NCBI GenBank assembly: GCA_019009955.1
Contig: CM032230.1
Span: forward strand, 124,772,501 to 124,836,500
DNA: 64,000 nucleotides
Source: Riptortus pedestris
Taxonomy: Eukaryota; Arthropoda; Insecta; Hemiptera; Alydidae
Direction: 5' to 3'
How positions within the stretch are numbered: position 1 is the first letter of the stretch; every line of letters begins with the position of its first letter. A program made the position numbers and the translations under genes. The notes beneath the pieces were generated by a model. That model saw nothing but the letters and a program-made list of their open reading frames with translations. It made no database searches and had not been told where the DNA came from. Of the stretch, positions 45,487 through 56,677 are shown piece after piece.

Positions 45487-46939
45487 AAGCTATCATTTCT
45501 ATGTACAACTAGCATATAAGCTACAGAGACATAACCACAGTTTCAGGTTGCCATTTAACGTTTGAGTTACTTCGTTTTTATGTTTCGTATAGAGTACTAA
45601 CTATAAAACACTTACTTACTGACTGCAAAAGACGACATCACTTAGACTTGCCTTACAATTTGGACGAACTGCTGAACAACAAAAGTACACACATATCTAG
45701 ACGTTTTATTATCATTTTTAAAAGAAGCACACATTTACACACTTATATAGTATCTAAATTCTTCTTATTTCCAGTGAAGTATAGCCATAAAGGTTTAATT
45801 CAACACAGTGTTTGTGTGTGTGTGTGTGTGTGTGTATGTGTGGGTGCGTGCGAGCGTGTTAGTGTGTGTGTGTGTGTGTGAAATTCTGAATGCTTGTGTA
45901 AGATTTTACAAACTTTTAAATAAATCCTTGTTTATTTATTTTAAATTACTAATTATACTTTTATTAATTTTTATAAAATATTTTTGTTATCGAATACGTT
46001 TTTGTTTCGTTTTTGTCTTTTACCAATTATTCATGTTCTGTTTCTGTTTCCTCTTCATAACTTTCCCCGTTCAATAGTTTTTTTTTTCTGTTTTAATAGT
46101 TTTTATTTTTTATTAGTTCCTACTTTATTTTATTTTACACTAGTGTTATCGCAGCAACTATGAATTTATATTAACTAGATTGAATAATTTGGAGTAATTT
46201 TTACAATTTGGTTTGTGCGATAAAGGGTGTAAATCGCTAAACTTGCGTGACACCAAGCAAACTAATATATAAATTTCGGATCTCTTCAGTTAGGCGTGAG
46301 TGAGCTTCCTCCCTATACGTCGGGAAGTTTAAAGTATATTTCCAAATTGGAACAGTTATGAAGCTAAGTTCTATTGACAAGAGTCAGTTTGACAAGACCA
46401 TAACCATTTCGGTCCAACGCTTCTTCGCGTTGCTGAGTCACTTTATGACGAAAACTAAATACAACGGAACCCATCTAACTACAATGAAAAGTGACAAGGT
46501 ATATTAACTAGAATTACATTTTCAAGGTCCATACACAATGCAGGCAGATACGTTTGATATACTTCGTGTCGATCTTTCGGGTCTCTTATGCTTGGCGTGC
46601 GCAAGCTTTCGTTCTATAGCCGAGGACTGGAAAATGTAAAGCGTAAAACATTATTCTTGCAGGTATAAAGTTCTATGAATTGTTGACAATAAAAGAAAAC
46701 AATATTTGATATTATGCCAGTGACACACCAGACTATTATCTGTACGCTTGTTATTGTTTCCGCAAGCCAATGCTTATTGGAGTTCCCCAATTTTTTTTAT
46801 GAATGCGCATTGGTGACGAGAATCGTCTGAGATCTGTTATTTGGAAGGTCCGGTCCGCTTACCAAATTCCAGCCTTGCTTTGGCTAACTTCGCTACTTCT
46901 AATAGATCATCATTGGTCTGCGTACTGGAGATACTAAAT
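45487..46939. other. Gene-free AT-rich stretch with GT repeats
   Basis: A compound (GT)n tract at 45810-45880. T-rich sequence to 46140. GC content rises gradually after 46230. No gene recognised. Confidence 0.4.
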
Positions 46940-47330
46940 GATATTAGTGAATGATAAGTAACAGTTAATCAGCTGATCTCGCCATAAATCAAACTCTCGC
47001 GGTGCAAATCACGCTTAGCAGAATGCATCCCTCTCTTCCGATAGCTTGATTGATGGTCATCAGGCGTAATGTTGTTTTTGATTGGAGCGAATGCCAGTGG
47101 CTCTACCAGAGCGAAGAAAGACTCTCTCTGAATGACATGTCTTGTGCTGAAAAAACGCTCACTGCCAAGCTTGTTAACGATCATTTCATTAGTGCCTTGC
47201 GCACAGCAGTCATTATATGCAAATACGCTGGCCCCTGAAGCTTAGCTTCAAATCACCTAGCGGCCCACACTCGGCGGTAGTTTCTCTGCGCCGTGTAATT
47301 ACTGACACATGTTCACACTAATTCATTTCT
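46940..47330. promoter_or_regulatory. Non-repetitive GC-richer block with octamer motif
   Basis: It contains CATTATATGCAAATACGC (perfect octamer ATGCAAAT, a POU-factor site), TTTCATTAGTGCC, GGTTTGATT-like AT words, and CCTGAAGCTTAGCTTCAAAT (a short palindrome). Overlapping frames on both strands (46969-47184 minus, 47050-47238 plus) are open but carry no domain. A regulatory element is the favoured reading. Confidence 0.35.
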
Positions 47331-48239
47331 ATAATGGACATCTTGGAATGTTTATTGGTTTACATTTGTTGCCCAGTGACACAGGAAAAGTAATTCTCTA
47401 TTTTGAAATGAATTATAGCCAACTGTTATATCTTATTTCTAACTATATAAAAGAAGCCATCAATGTATATATATAAACGGAACTCTAGGTTTTTTTATCT
47501 GTAAATTTCTTTAAATACGTAGGGGATACATTTGGTGTTTAAAAAAAAATAGAATTTTTGTATGTTTTCCTGCTGTATGTATGAGGAATTCTTGGGCTAA
47601 GCCTATCAGACTAAAGAATACGCGATTACTGTTTAATCGCAATTTATGGTTCAAAACATTCATGTCATGTGTTGCAATAGTGGATAACATTTTTAATTGT
47701 AGTTTAATAATTTTTGATTAACTCCGTTAGCCCCAACTTCTAGATTTAAAGTACCGGAGATATCATACGTAGAGTAAATTTCATGTCCACCGTGTTTATT
47801 GCGGCCTGTGAGAAGTCTGCTTAAAATACACACAACCTGCGGGAAGTACGGTTTTCATTCAACTTATCTCTGTATATTTTATAGGACTTTTAGTCCATTC
47901 GGTTTCACGCCCTTTAAGGAAACTATTAGAAGGTATATAAAAAAACGCCATAAAATAGTGTTGGGCTTAACCAGGGTGAGAGAGTTCCTGAAGTGACCAC
48001 CTGTGATAGGCATTCTACCTTCGACAGGTAAGCAGGGGTACCGGAACGAATTCTAGCTCGTAAAATGTCAATCGACAGCTCTCTATCTCTCTCTTTCCAT
48101 TCTTTTTGGTGACGTCACAGAACCTCTGCACCTCTCAGCTTCTACTTCGCTGCATAGCTTCTTGTTATTGTAGATTCCTTATAGGTGAACCTCAATATTT
48201 GAATGCTTCATTAATAGAGAACAAAACCGTCACAATTGG
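47331..48239. other. Gene-free stretch with a CRE-like site
   Basis: TGACGTCA, a perfect CREB/ATF palindrome, at 48110-48117 within TTGGTGACGTCACAGAACC. A 65-codon frame at 47799-47996 is not recognised. Otherwise AT-rich. Confidence 0.35.
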
Positions 48240-48839
48240 AAGCTATGACAAAGCAAGGGCTGCCTAAATTAAGCAATTTCCCACGTCCTTTACGTATTTG
48301 CATTCACCCCAAACGTAAAAGTTCAATGAGAACAATATTTGTAATTAAGGATTCAAATAAACAGCTTTTTTTTAATATGACATGAGCAGGAAATGGGTTC
48401 ACTGATGGCTGAAAACTCAAATATTGAAATTTCTCGGTTAATATTACATTTAGTGAAAACATGTATATTACAACATTAATAGAGCATCACGTTTGCAAGA
48501 AGATTGATTCTATACACATTTTCGATCCGACGCATAACATCGGAGATATTTCGACTTTTCGAAATAATCCCCCCTAGACACTCCCTCCCACTGATCCAGT
48601 TTTAGCCGTTTACGAATTTAAACTATATTTTTACATAAAACGTTTAAATAGCGAGTTTGGTAACGATCAAACAAAAATTTCGACCCCGAGGGCATTAATA
48701 GGCAAATATATACTGTTATGAACATGTCTCATTTTCGTCATGTCCTGGGGAGGATAGATGGACATTTGAAAAAAAAATTCGAAGACCGCGTCATGAGTAT
48801 GACCTCAATAGCTGATATCCCTCAGTGGAAATCTGCTAA
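48240..48839 (+). mobile_element. HINE-like element, group B, nearly complete
   Basis: 5' tip decayed (AAAGCAAGGGCTGCCTAAAT), CACGTCCTTTACGTATTTGC, AAAGTTCAATGAGAACAAT, core, very short TA, 3' block ending CCCTCAGTGGAAATCTGCTAA. Confidence 0.85.
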
Positions 48840-48841
48840 AA

Positions 48842-48967
48842 ACTGATGAGCAGAAGTGGGGATTCTCTGAAGGCTGAAAACAAGAGAGTATATAATAACT
48901 GGTTGAGTTACGAAACATTTTATACAACCTCAATAGCTGCTTTCCCTGAAGGGAAATCTGCCGAAAT
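48842..48967 (+). mobile_element. HINE-like element, short deleted copy
   Basis: GAGCAGAAGTGGGGATTCTC and GGCTGAAAACAAGAGAGTAT join directly to CAACCTCAATAGCTGCTTTC and CCTGAAGGGAAATCTGC. The core is missing. Confidence 0.55.
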
Positions 48968-49684
48968 GCCGGGATAGTATGGTCAAGAGCCAAAATATAA
49001 CCAGGAAGAACCGGGGTTTAGTCTGCATATTTAATTGATCACGAAGTTGAAAACTGTTTTGTTCGAGTAATCCTTGTGCGACGGACTATTACATATTCTA
49101 GTACATTTAATATTGTAAATGCATATTACTTGCATTTTTATATTTCTTTTTATATTTTATTTATATTTTAGGGCAGTTGTAGATTGAGCAACAAATTTGC
49201 ACAGAATACCGTTGAAATATGAGCTCTGTAGTAAAAATATATTTATTGCGGACAGGAAAAAAGTTACAGTCCAAAGAGGCAATAACAATTTGGATCTCTT
49301 TGGTATTGTAGGAGCAAAATAGGACTAGGGAATGGTGTGTAGTTATCATGCAAATCCGATCTTTATGCGGCGACCCATAAGAGCCCTCCTCTTCGCAACC
49401 TAATTACCATATCTATATGGAACTAATGTTCCACGACTATATATTTACTTACACGACCGCCATAAGCGTTTGTCTTAAATATTTTTACTCGGCCATTTCT
49501 GTGTGTGAACGTAACAATTTACGTTAAGCACAAATGTGCTCAAATATTGTACTGGCATTCTAAACAAAAATGAAAAGCTGTATGCTAATTTGCTGAAGGG
49601 CTATGGAAAAGAAAATCTATTACTCTGCTATATCGCACTTGTGTAATCAGTGATTTTTCTTCAAGCGTTTATCATTTTAGAAGG
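48968..49684. other. Gene-free stretch
   Basis: AT-rich with nothing recognised. Confidence 0.4.
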
Positions 49685-50128
49685 TTTCCATTAAGTTCGT
49701 AAATGGCTTAAATCTGACCAGCAGGAGAGGGGGGGGGTGGATTGAGAGTTGAGGATTTTTGAAAATTCGAAATATCTACGTTTCTACACGTCATATCGAA
49801 AAATAGAATGGGCCAATCTTAGAAGAAATTAAGTGTACTATAAATATCGTTTTATTTTAGATGTGTTATAGTAATTGTTTTTTCTTTCCCGTGAAGAATA
49901 TTTCTAACTCATCAGCTCTGAGCGGTTGGTAGACTTGTTTGTTTACAATTCAAACGTTTTCCCTTGGGAGGCTATTAAAATTGATGAATGATTTCTCATT
50001 ACCGTTTGTATTTATTCACTTAATATTCACAGTTGTGTTAAGTGTTGCCAGTATGTACATTTATCTATTGTAAAACTTCACGTGGGAATTCTGCTTAGTT
50101 TACTCAGCCCCTGCTTGAAGGACTCTTC
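49685..50128 (-). mobile_element. HINE-like element, group A long variant, 5' part
   Basis: Core (GGCTTAAATCTGACCAGC, G-run 49729-49736, CGAAATATCTACGTTTC), long-variant segment (ATGATTTCTCATTACCG), CTATTGTAAAACTTCACG, and the 5' tip CAGCCCCTGCTTGAAGGAC. Microsatellite and 3' block are missing. Confidence 0.78.
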
Positions 50129-50337
50129 AATATTTATTAATTAAGTCGCTTATCCGTTTAACATTATTGACTAACGCAAATGAAATTGATTATTCAAAAT
50201 TTTTGAAAAAGTAGTAAAAGTATAAGATGTTTACCTTCAATAAAGAACCTTTCTGAGTGGGAGTAGTAAGAGAAGTAAAAGACAAAACCATAAATAGTCC
50301 TATATTAAGGCGTATAGAAGGGTTCAATTATTCATTA
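50129..50337. other. Spacer
   Basis: Nothing recognised. Confidence 0.35.
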
Positions 50338-50548
50338 GGCCTGGTTTCCTCAACAACACGCTTATTTTGACCTTCAGAGCAACAGTTCCATCTTCAGTGC
50401 CTTTTTGATCAGCGTTAGAGACCACTAACTTGCACCACGGCAGTCGGGTGGCTTTCTAACCCACTTCAAAAAAGGCACTGAAGATGGAGTTGTTGCTCTG
50501 AAAGTGCACTCTGTCAAAATAAACGTATTTTAGTGGAAAACAGGCCTA
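50338..50548. repeat. Foldback of two inverted retroelement tails
   Basis: Left arm 50338-50411: GGCCTGGTTTCC, TTATTTTGACCTTCAGAGC, CCATCTTCAGTGCCTTTTT. Right arm 50463-50548: AAAAAAGGCACTGAAGATGG, TTGCTCTGAAAGTGCACTC, TCAAAATAAACG, GAAAACAGGCC. The spacer is about 50 bp. The arm sequence is again a CTGAAGATGG…CTCTGAAAG tail, here head to head. Confidence 0.82.
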
Positions 50549-51014
50549 ATGTGTACAACCAGATTAATTCGTTCCTCTACCTTCTCTCTAGCTTCCCTAA
50601 AAGACATGTTTTATATATAAAAATACAACGTTTTCTGGATTTCCAGTAAAGACTAAGATATTTTTTTTATTTTGAATCCCCCTCCTCAAAAATAAAGAAA
50701 AAAACCTTCTTCGTTATCGATTACGCTGCTATCTTTTTCCAATACTTACTATATTTCCGTCTACATCTCCTTACCTTAGATCGGACTACGGGAATTCATC
50801 CCTAAAGAGAAGTCACTGCGAAGTCCTGTTATGTCAGAGCAACAGCAGATTACGTTAGCTTTAGTGCCCACCTCAATTGGATTGAAACTCTGGCTTTTCC
50901 ATTCAAAATTTTGTTAATCTAATACGCTCACGCCTCTTGAAGCCAGATCCTCAAAAAATGCGGCGTTTGCTGTAAATTTTTATTGGGTGTGTGGGTTCAT
51001 CAGCTTGGAGTATT
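50549..51014. other. Spacer
   Basis: No element or gene recognised. Confidence 0.35.
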
Positions 51015-51068
51015 GAAGCAGATGGGAAATAGGCTTAGTTTCTCAGCATCTGCATAACGGACTTTTCT
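51015..51068 (-). mobile_element. HINE-like 5' tip
   Basis: GAAGCAGATGGGAAATAGGC, CAGCATCTGCATAACGGAC and a T-rich end. A solitary 5' fragment. Confidence 0.5.
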
Positions 51069-51365
51069 TTTGTGTCATTTGGGTGAAAGGAAACATGGGT
51101 GAAAGGAAAGGAGTCCCAACAATGACAGCCAGACTAGGGCTAGAGAGGATGCATATGTCAGTCAGATGGGACGAACTTCTGGTAGCTTTTCGTGTTTCCT
51201 GAATACAATGACATAGGTACTTGTCGTAACTCACAATGCTCTCGTGCTCAAGATGGGAAGAGTTGGTAATCCGCTCAATGAAATGACATTCACAAGCCTG
51301 TTATTAGACATGAACTGAAAATTTGAGCTGGTCTAAATACTCAGCTTCCTTTTACAATCACATAA

Positions 51366-51770
51366 TAATAAACGCCCATCTCGTGGAAGCTGCGTGAAAA
51401 AGCAGATTTTACATAGCAGGTGTACATAAAAGTGTATAGCAGACTTGTACATAAACAAGACTTCAAATTTAAACTGGATTTGAAGTGCGATTGAAATATG
51501 CTTTCTTGCGAAAATCGCATACAAAGGAAAATTTCATAGATGGTCAAGTCACAAATTTGTTTCATCACAAATAAAATAAAAATTGCGTCGGAAACGCTTC
51601 ACCGTGTTTTATGCTAGAAATAAGACCTCTGGTGAAATACCAGTTTATTACTAATGTGATATGAGCAGGAGTAGGGGTTTACTCAAGATAGAAAATTTAG
51701 AAATGTTTGAGATAAGGAAAAAGTGTACAAACCAGCATTTATAGAAAATACAATTGTGTCGACTTGGCCA

Positions 51771-51826
<56 letters not shown>
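51366..51826 (+). mobile_element. HINE-like element, decayed, ending in its microsatellite
   Basis: 51366-51410 tip (CATCTCGTGGAAGCTGCGTG, AAGCAGATTTTAC), unrelated middle, 51640-51770 B half and core start (GATATGAGCAGGAGTAGGGG), then (TA)n 51775-51826. No 3' block. Confidence 0.5.
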
Positions 51827-51827
<1 letters not shown>

Positions 51828-52044
51828 TTAATTTGTTGAGAGGTCTATTTGCAGGTCAATCCCCTTCATGTCTATTTAATGACAGTTCTATAAACAGATC
51901 AAGACAGCAACATGGCTTTTTAATTCACTAACGATTAGTTCATTCCATGGATACTGTCTACTTCACTCAGAGTCCTTTTCAAAAATTGTCAGTCCACGTA
52001 GTAGAAACAGCTTTCAGATTTTTAAGCGAACTCCTATTGGATTA

Positions 52045-52335
52045 TAACTAGGTCCAGATATTTCTCACATTAAGTCGATTATAAACGTTTGGCAGAACGA
52101 GCCTTGATGACAGCTGTCCCTTCAAAGCACAACAGAGTGTGTAATTTAATATGAAGTCGTAGAGAAAGAGAGAGAGCAGCTGGGGAGGTTGCTTTAGGGC
52201 CCGGCCATGGAGGTAGGTAATGAGATGGCTTGTAAATAAATGCACGGCCCCCATTGCATCCTTGCCGACCTTAAACCTTCGCCTTTGCAACCTCCTTAAA
52301 CCGGTTATAAGCCGGCCGAGAGACAAAACCTGCTG
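52045..52335. promoter_or_regulatory. Non-repetitive GC-richer block, candidate regulatory DNA
   Basis: It contains GCAGCTGGGGAGG (E-box), CTTGTAAATAAATGCACGG (forkhead-like), CCTTAAACCGGTTATAAGCC and GGGCCCGGCCATGG. A 92-codon minus frame (52048-52326) is open but has no recognised domain; I cannot exclude an exon. Confidence 0.33.
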
Positions 52336-52508
52336 GCCACAGATAAGAGGAATCGAGTCCGATTATATTATATCCAATCGATAACTACTATCTATCCCAT
52401 TGTGGGACTGTTATTCCAGTTGAACAGTTACCGTTTTATTTACTCAACTCTTATGGTTCTGTTGTAGTATTATTAACGTTCAATTATTGTAGATTGCTTC
52501 AATGGCCA

Positions 52509-53600
52509 ACCCAGTAAACGCTCGCCACGCAGGGGCTGCGGATTCTTAACAGATTTCCCATTTGCTGATACGACACACTGCTGATCTCATCTCAACATAT
52601 ATTCTTTATTTCTTCATAACAATCCCATGAGTAAAAGCCTGAGTTTTTCTGAAGACTGAAAACAAGAAAGTATGAATAACTTGCTTAATATTTGAGTTAC
52701 AAAAAAATGCATAGAAAGAGAATTGTAGAGCACTTCTAGTTCTAGTTTTTTTTTTAGCAGATTTCCCTTAAGGGAAATCAGCTATTGAGGTCGTGATGCG
52801 AGTTTCGAAAAAGTTCTTCAAATGTCCATCGATCCTACCCAGGAGATGACGAAAATGAGGTCCGTTCAAAATTATATATATTTGTCTGTTAACGCTCTAG
52901 CGGTCGCAATTTTTGTTTGATCGTTACCAAACTCGGAATTTAATCGTTTTATGTAAAAAGGAAGATCAAGTTCGATAAAGGCTGAAAACGGACTAGTGGG
53001 ATGGGGGGTTTATAGGGGGGAATTATGAAAATTCAAAATATCTCAGTTTTTATGCGTCCGATCGAAAAATTGTATAGAATAAATCTTATTGCAAATTAAA
53101 TTTACTATAAATATTCTATACATTTATTCTGTATCTTGAATATTAACCGAGATATTTGCATTTGTATTCTGCGTGTGGTCACCAGTAGGCTATGTTCGGA
53201 CTTTCCGCCGAGAGCTCTGGCGGGCGTTTCCTTAACCATTCGTCCCTCGTGAATAGGTTTAGAGGTTAGGTTAACTGTTTTTTCGGGCTAGAAACTACTG
53301 GGTTATTACGCCCTAAATAATATTTTAGGATTAGAGGTTTCTTACTACTACAGTTGTTATTAGGCAGATTTCTCTATTGTAAAACTTCACGTGGGAAATC
53401 TGCTTAGTTTACGCAGCCCCTGCCTGACGGACTTTTTTATTTCTTTTATGGCATTCTTGGAACCAACTCGTAATAATTGAGTTATATTAATAATTTCATA
53501 TTGCCCCTCCCTTTAGACCTCGCCCAATTCCACGTCGGATTCCAGCTATTAACCTTTAGCGCTGAAATGCATAAATATGGATATAGATGAAATAATAAAT
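52509..53600 (+). mobile_element. HINE-like element, old, split by a nested copy
   Basis: 52509-52753 (GCTCGCCACGCAGGGGCTGC, GACTGAAAACAAGAAAG, TTGAGTTACAAAAAAATGC) and 53438-53600 (TCGTAATAATTGAGTTAT, CCTCCCTTTAGACCTCGCCC, GATTCCAGCTATTAACC). The minus-strand group A copy between them sits in a T-run. Confidence 0.6.
52754..53437 (-). mobile_element. HINE-like element, group A, with a 63-bp insertion
   Basis: TTAGCAGATTTCCCTTAAGG tip, short TA tract, core, 5' half, CAGCCCCTGCCTGACGGAC tip. Compared with its close relative at 59740-60417, it carries an extra 63 bp (53268-53330) flanked by a direct repeat of nine bases, TTAGAGGTT (53259-53267 and 53331-53339). Confidence 0.92.
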
Positions 53601-54062
53601 TTCAAGTTTCTAATCTAGTGAAGATTTGTTGAAAGCAATATTTGGTATTTAAGCTTCGAATAAAGTGTAAACAGATTATTGTTAATATGGAATGAGTAGG
53701 AGTGGAGGTTTACTAAACTCTGAAAATTAAAATAAATGCAAATATGGGAGTTAATATTCAAGATAGGAAATCTATATAACATTTATAATGTATAAAATGT
53801 TCAATAAGATTGGTTCTACTCAGTTTTTCGAGTTGACACATAATAAAGGAGATAATCAAATTTACGAAATTTCCTCTTCTGAACCCTTCCCCACAGGTCC
53901 GTGTAATAAGTTAACAGCATAAAATTGTGTTTAATTCTGAAAAATAGATTTTCAAGTGTGTAGTATGTCGACAAATATGTAAATTGTGTACTAATAAAAC
54001 GTTAAAGTTTGTGCATTTAATTTCGCAATCGAAAAGAACCCTAATAATCAACGTTTAATATT

Positions 54063-55138
54063 TTAGCAGATTTCCCTTAAGGGAAATCAGCTATTGAGGT
54101 CGTACTCATGACGCAATTTTCGAAAAGTTTCTTCAAATGTCCATCGATCCTACCCAGGAGATGACGAAAATGAGGTCCGTTCAAAACTATATATATATAT
54201 ATATATCTATATATATATAAAATTGTAACCTCTGTCTGTACATTGATTTTTTTCACGAAATTTCACGATAACTTTTCGTTTCATATGTCATAGACACCAT
54301 AACTGCATTTTGTTTCTTTGGTGTCTGTTTGTTTGTTTGTTTGTTTATTTGTTTGTTTGTTTGTTACCTTTTCACGCATAAACGGCTGAACCGAATTTTA
54401 TGAAACTTGGTATGTATATTACTACTAACCCAATTTAGACTTTAGGCTATATTAATATCCTCTGAGACGAACAGGAGTGGGGGTTATAAGGGAAGCCAGA
54501 AATTAAAAATAGCGATATTTCGATTCCTATTGGTTTTTCGGCAAATATGCACATAACAAAAGTTGTTTATTTTGTTATTTAGAGTAATTTTTGTTACATG
54601 CACTTTAGCCGTGTACGGAAGTATAAATGAGTTATACGCTAAAACCTATAGCGGGAGTCCACAATTTTATTTGGCACAAAAGACTCAACCGAACTAAACC
54701 AAACTCGGTATTTGAATTAGCACTAACGCCTTCCTTATAATAAGCCATACTATTTCTAGGGACGGGCAGGAGTGGGAGTTGTAAGGGAGGCCTGAAATTA
54801 AAATAGTCATTTCCTATTGGGGTTTCGGCAAATATGCAAATAACAATAGTTGTTTACTTTGTTATTTAGAGAAATTTTCTCAACACTTCTTTTCAATATG
54901 AACTACCAGGTACCTCAAATGAAAAAATTTATTCAAATGTATGTCAATATTTTCTCATTAATAATTCAAATCTATGCATAATGCACAGGAAACGGGAAAT
55001 ATGACAATATGCAGAACAGCGAAGTCTTGCACTGACGGGTAAACGTCATAATATTGTACAAAGTAAAGCCTTGCCAAAAATATACCACCAACATTCAGCC
55101 CCAATTGAATTCCCGAGCGAAGCCGGGTATCTCAGCTA

Positions 55139-55204
<66 letters not shown>

Positions 55205-55884
55205 TCGTCTGTTAACACTCTAGCGGTCGAAATTTTTGTTTAATAGTCATCAAACTCGGTATTTAATCGTTTTATGTAAAAAGGAAGATCAAGTTCGTTA
55301 ACGGCTGAAATCGGACCAGTGGGAGGGGGGGTTTAGAAGGGGGATTTTCAAAAATTCGAAATATCTCCGTTATTATGCATAGTATCGAAACATTACATAA
55401 AATCAATCTTATTGCAAATTACATTGACTATAAATATTGTTATATATATTTATTCTCTATCTTGAATATTAACCGAGATATTTGCATATTTATGAAGTCT
55501 GTGGTCGGGTATAGTTCGGATTAGTTCGGCCGTTTTCATAACTTCTCGGCTCAGGTGGAAGCTTCTTCTAACCTTACCTGTCGTTTCTAACCTTACCTTA
55601 TCTTCGTTAATTTGTGTGATTTATGCAAATACGGTCTGGTCATCCGCCCCTCCCTTTCTTTAGTTCTTGTACCACTAAAATTTGAGTTATTAAAATATAA
55701 ATTATTTTTACAATTCAGAAGCCGTTTCAGTTGGTAATTTATTAAAATTACCCGAAAGATTTCTTATTACAGTTTGTATTTACTCATGGTGGGCTTGTAT
55801 TGCCAGTATGCAGATTTCTCTATTGTAAAACTTCACATGGGAAATCTGCTTAGTTTACGCAGCCCTTGCGTGACGGACTTTTTA
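54063..55884 (-). mobile_element. HINE-like element, group A long variant, microsatellite invaded
   Basis: TTAGCAGATTTCCCTTAAGG tip at 54063. 3' block to a TA tract at about 54188; a 0.9-kb foreign repeat; TA tract again (55139-55198). Core (G-run 55325-55332), long 5' half (CATCCGCCCCTCCC, CTCAGGTGGAAGCTTCTTC), and 5' tip CAGCCCTTGCGTGACGGAC plus T-run. Confidence 0.9.
54219..55139 (-). mobile_element. 0.95-kb dispersed repeat (CCCGGCTTCGCTCGGG type), copy 2
   Basis: Minus-strand homologue of 33951-34900: GAGATACCCGGCTTCGCTCG at 55139, two CCCACTCCTG units, (GTTT)n at 54321-54365 on the plus strand, and the end AATTGTAACCTCTGTCTGT. It is inserted in the TA tract of a HINE-like copy, with TA units on both sides. 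Confidence 0.88.
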
Positions 55885-55985
55885 TAATAAACGTAAATAT
55901 ATAGGATAGATGGACATTTGAGGGCATTTTTTGAAAATCGCGTCATGAGTGCATCCTCAATAGCTGATTTCCCTTAAGGGACAAA

Positions 55986-56299
55986 ATAGTTCAAATAACT
56001 ACACATTTTCAACTTAGGGTTAGTAACTGATGGTTTTTCATGTTTGATTAATCCATAATCCTTCTTATTTTCTGTTGAAGGCATTCGTAACACTAAGCAC
56101 ACAGCATATTTTGTAAGTTTCTGTTCAACGTCTAGAAAATCAAAACAAAAATTATTGGTGAGTGGGCATTAAAGATGTATTTAAAAGTTCAAGTTTGAAA
56201 TGCATTTTCGTCCGTCTACTATTACACACAGTCTTCATTATGGTTTCCTTTCAATTTACCTGCTTAGCTCATAAATTTTCATCTTCTGCCTTTCTAAAA
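55986..56299. other. Spacer
   Basis: Nothing recognised. Confidence 0.35.
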
Positions 56300-56640
56300 T
56301 ATTAAAGACAAACATTTGAGGAAACAGAAATGACTATTCAAATCGCCTCGTTAGTTTCGGTATGACTAAATCATCTTCAGAGACAGCAAGAAGGCAATAA
56401 GGGACCTCAGGTAGCGAGCGGTAGGGCTCTTAGTAAGTTCCAATATACACATGTAATTAAGAAGGCTGTGTAAAATATAGGAAGTCCATTCTCCCGTTCT
56501 TGAGAACCACAAACAGGCAGTAAAGACTTCACTCTCAGGTCTCGGGTGCCCCACTCCAACAGCCATGAATCACTTCGAAACTCCTCTCATCTTATTTCTT
56601 TTCCCGTTTCTGTTTGCCGAGCCAAGAGCTCGTTCAACCG
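56300..56640 (-). mobile_element. Retroelement tail with short open frame
   Basis: On the minus strand a 66-codon frame (56566-56366) ends SLIAFLLSLKMI. Its DNA closes with CTGTCTCTGAAGATGATTTA then GTCATACCGAAACTAACGAG, the CTGAAGATG…CGAAAC layout seen in other tails here. I take it as a Penelope-like or similar retroelement 3' end. The frame itself is not recognised. Confidence 0.4.
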
Positions 56641-56677
56641 TCCTATACACTGCCTTAAACGTTTTTAAGTACCATAG

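Larger units (their letters stand above)
53630..55985 (+). mobile_element. HINE-like element, group B, split by a nested copy
   Basis: B half and core at 53630-53915 (CAATATTTGGTATTTAAGC, GAATGAGTAGGAGTGGAGG) and a 3' block at 55900-55985 (AGGATAGATGGACATTTGAG, TTTCCCTTAAGGGACAAA), with the minus-strand copy 54063-55884 between. That the two pieces are one element is inferred from order and orientation. Confidence 0.5.
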
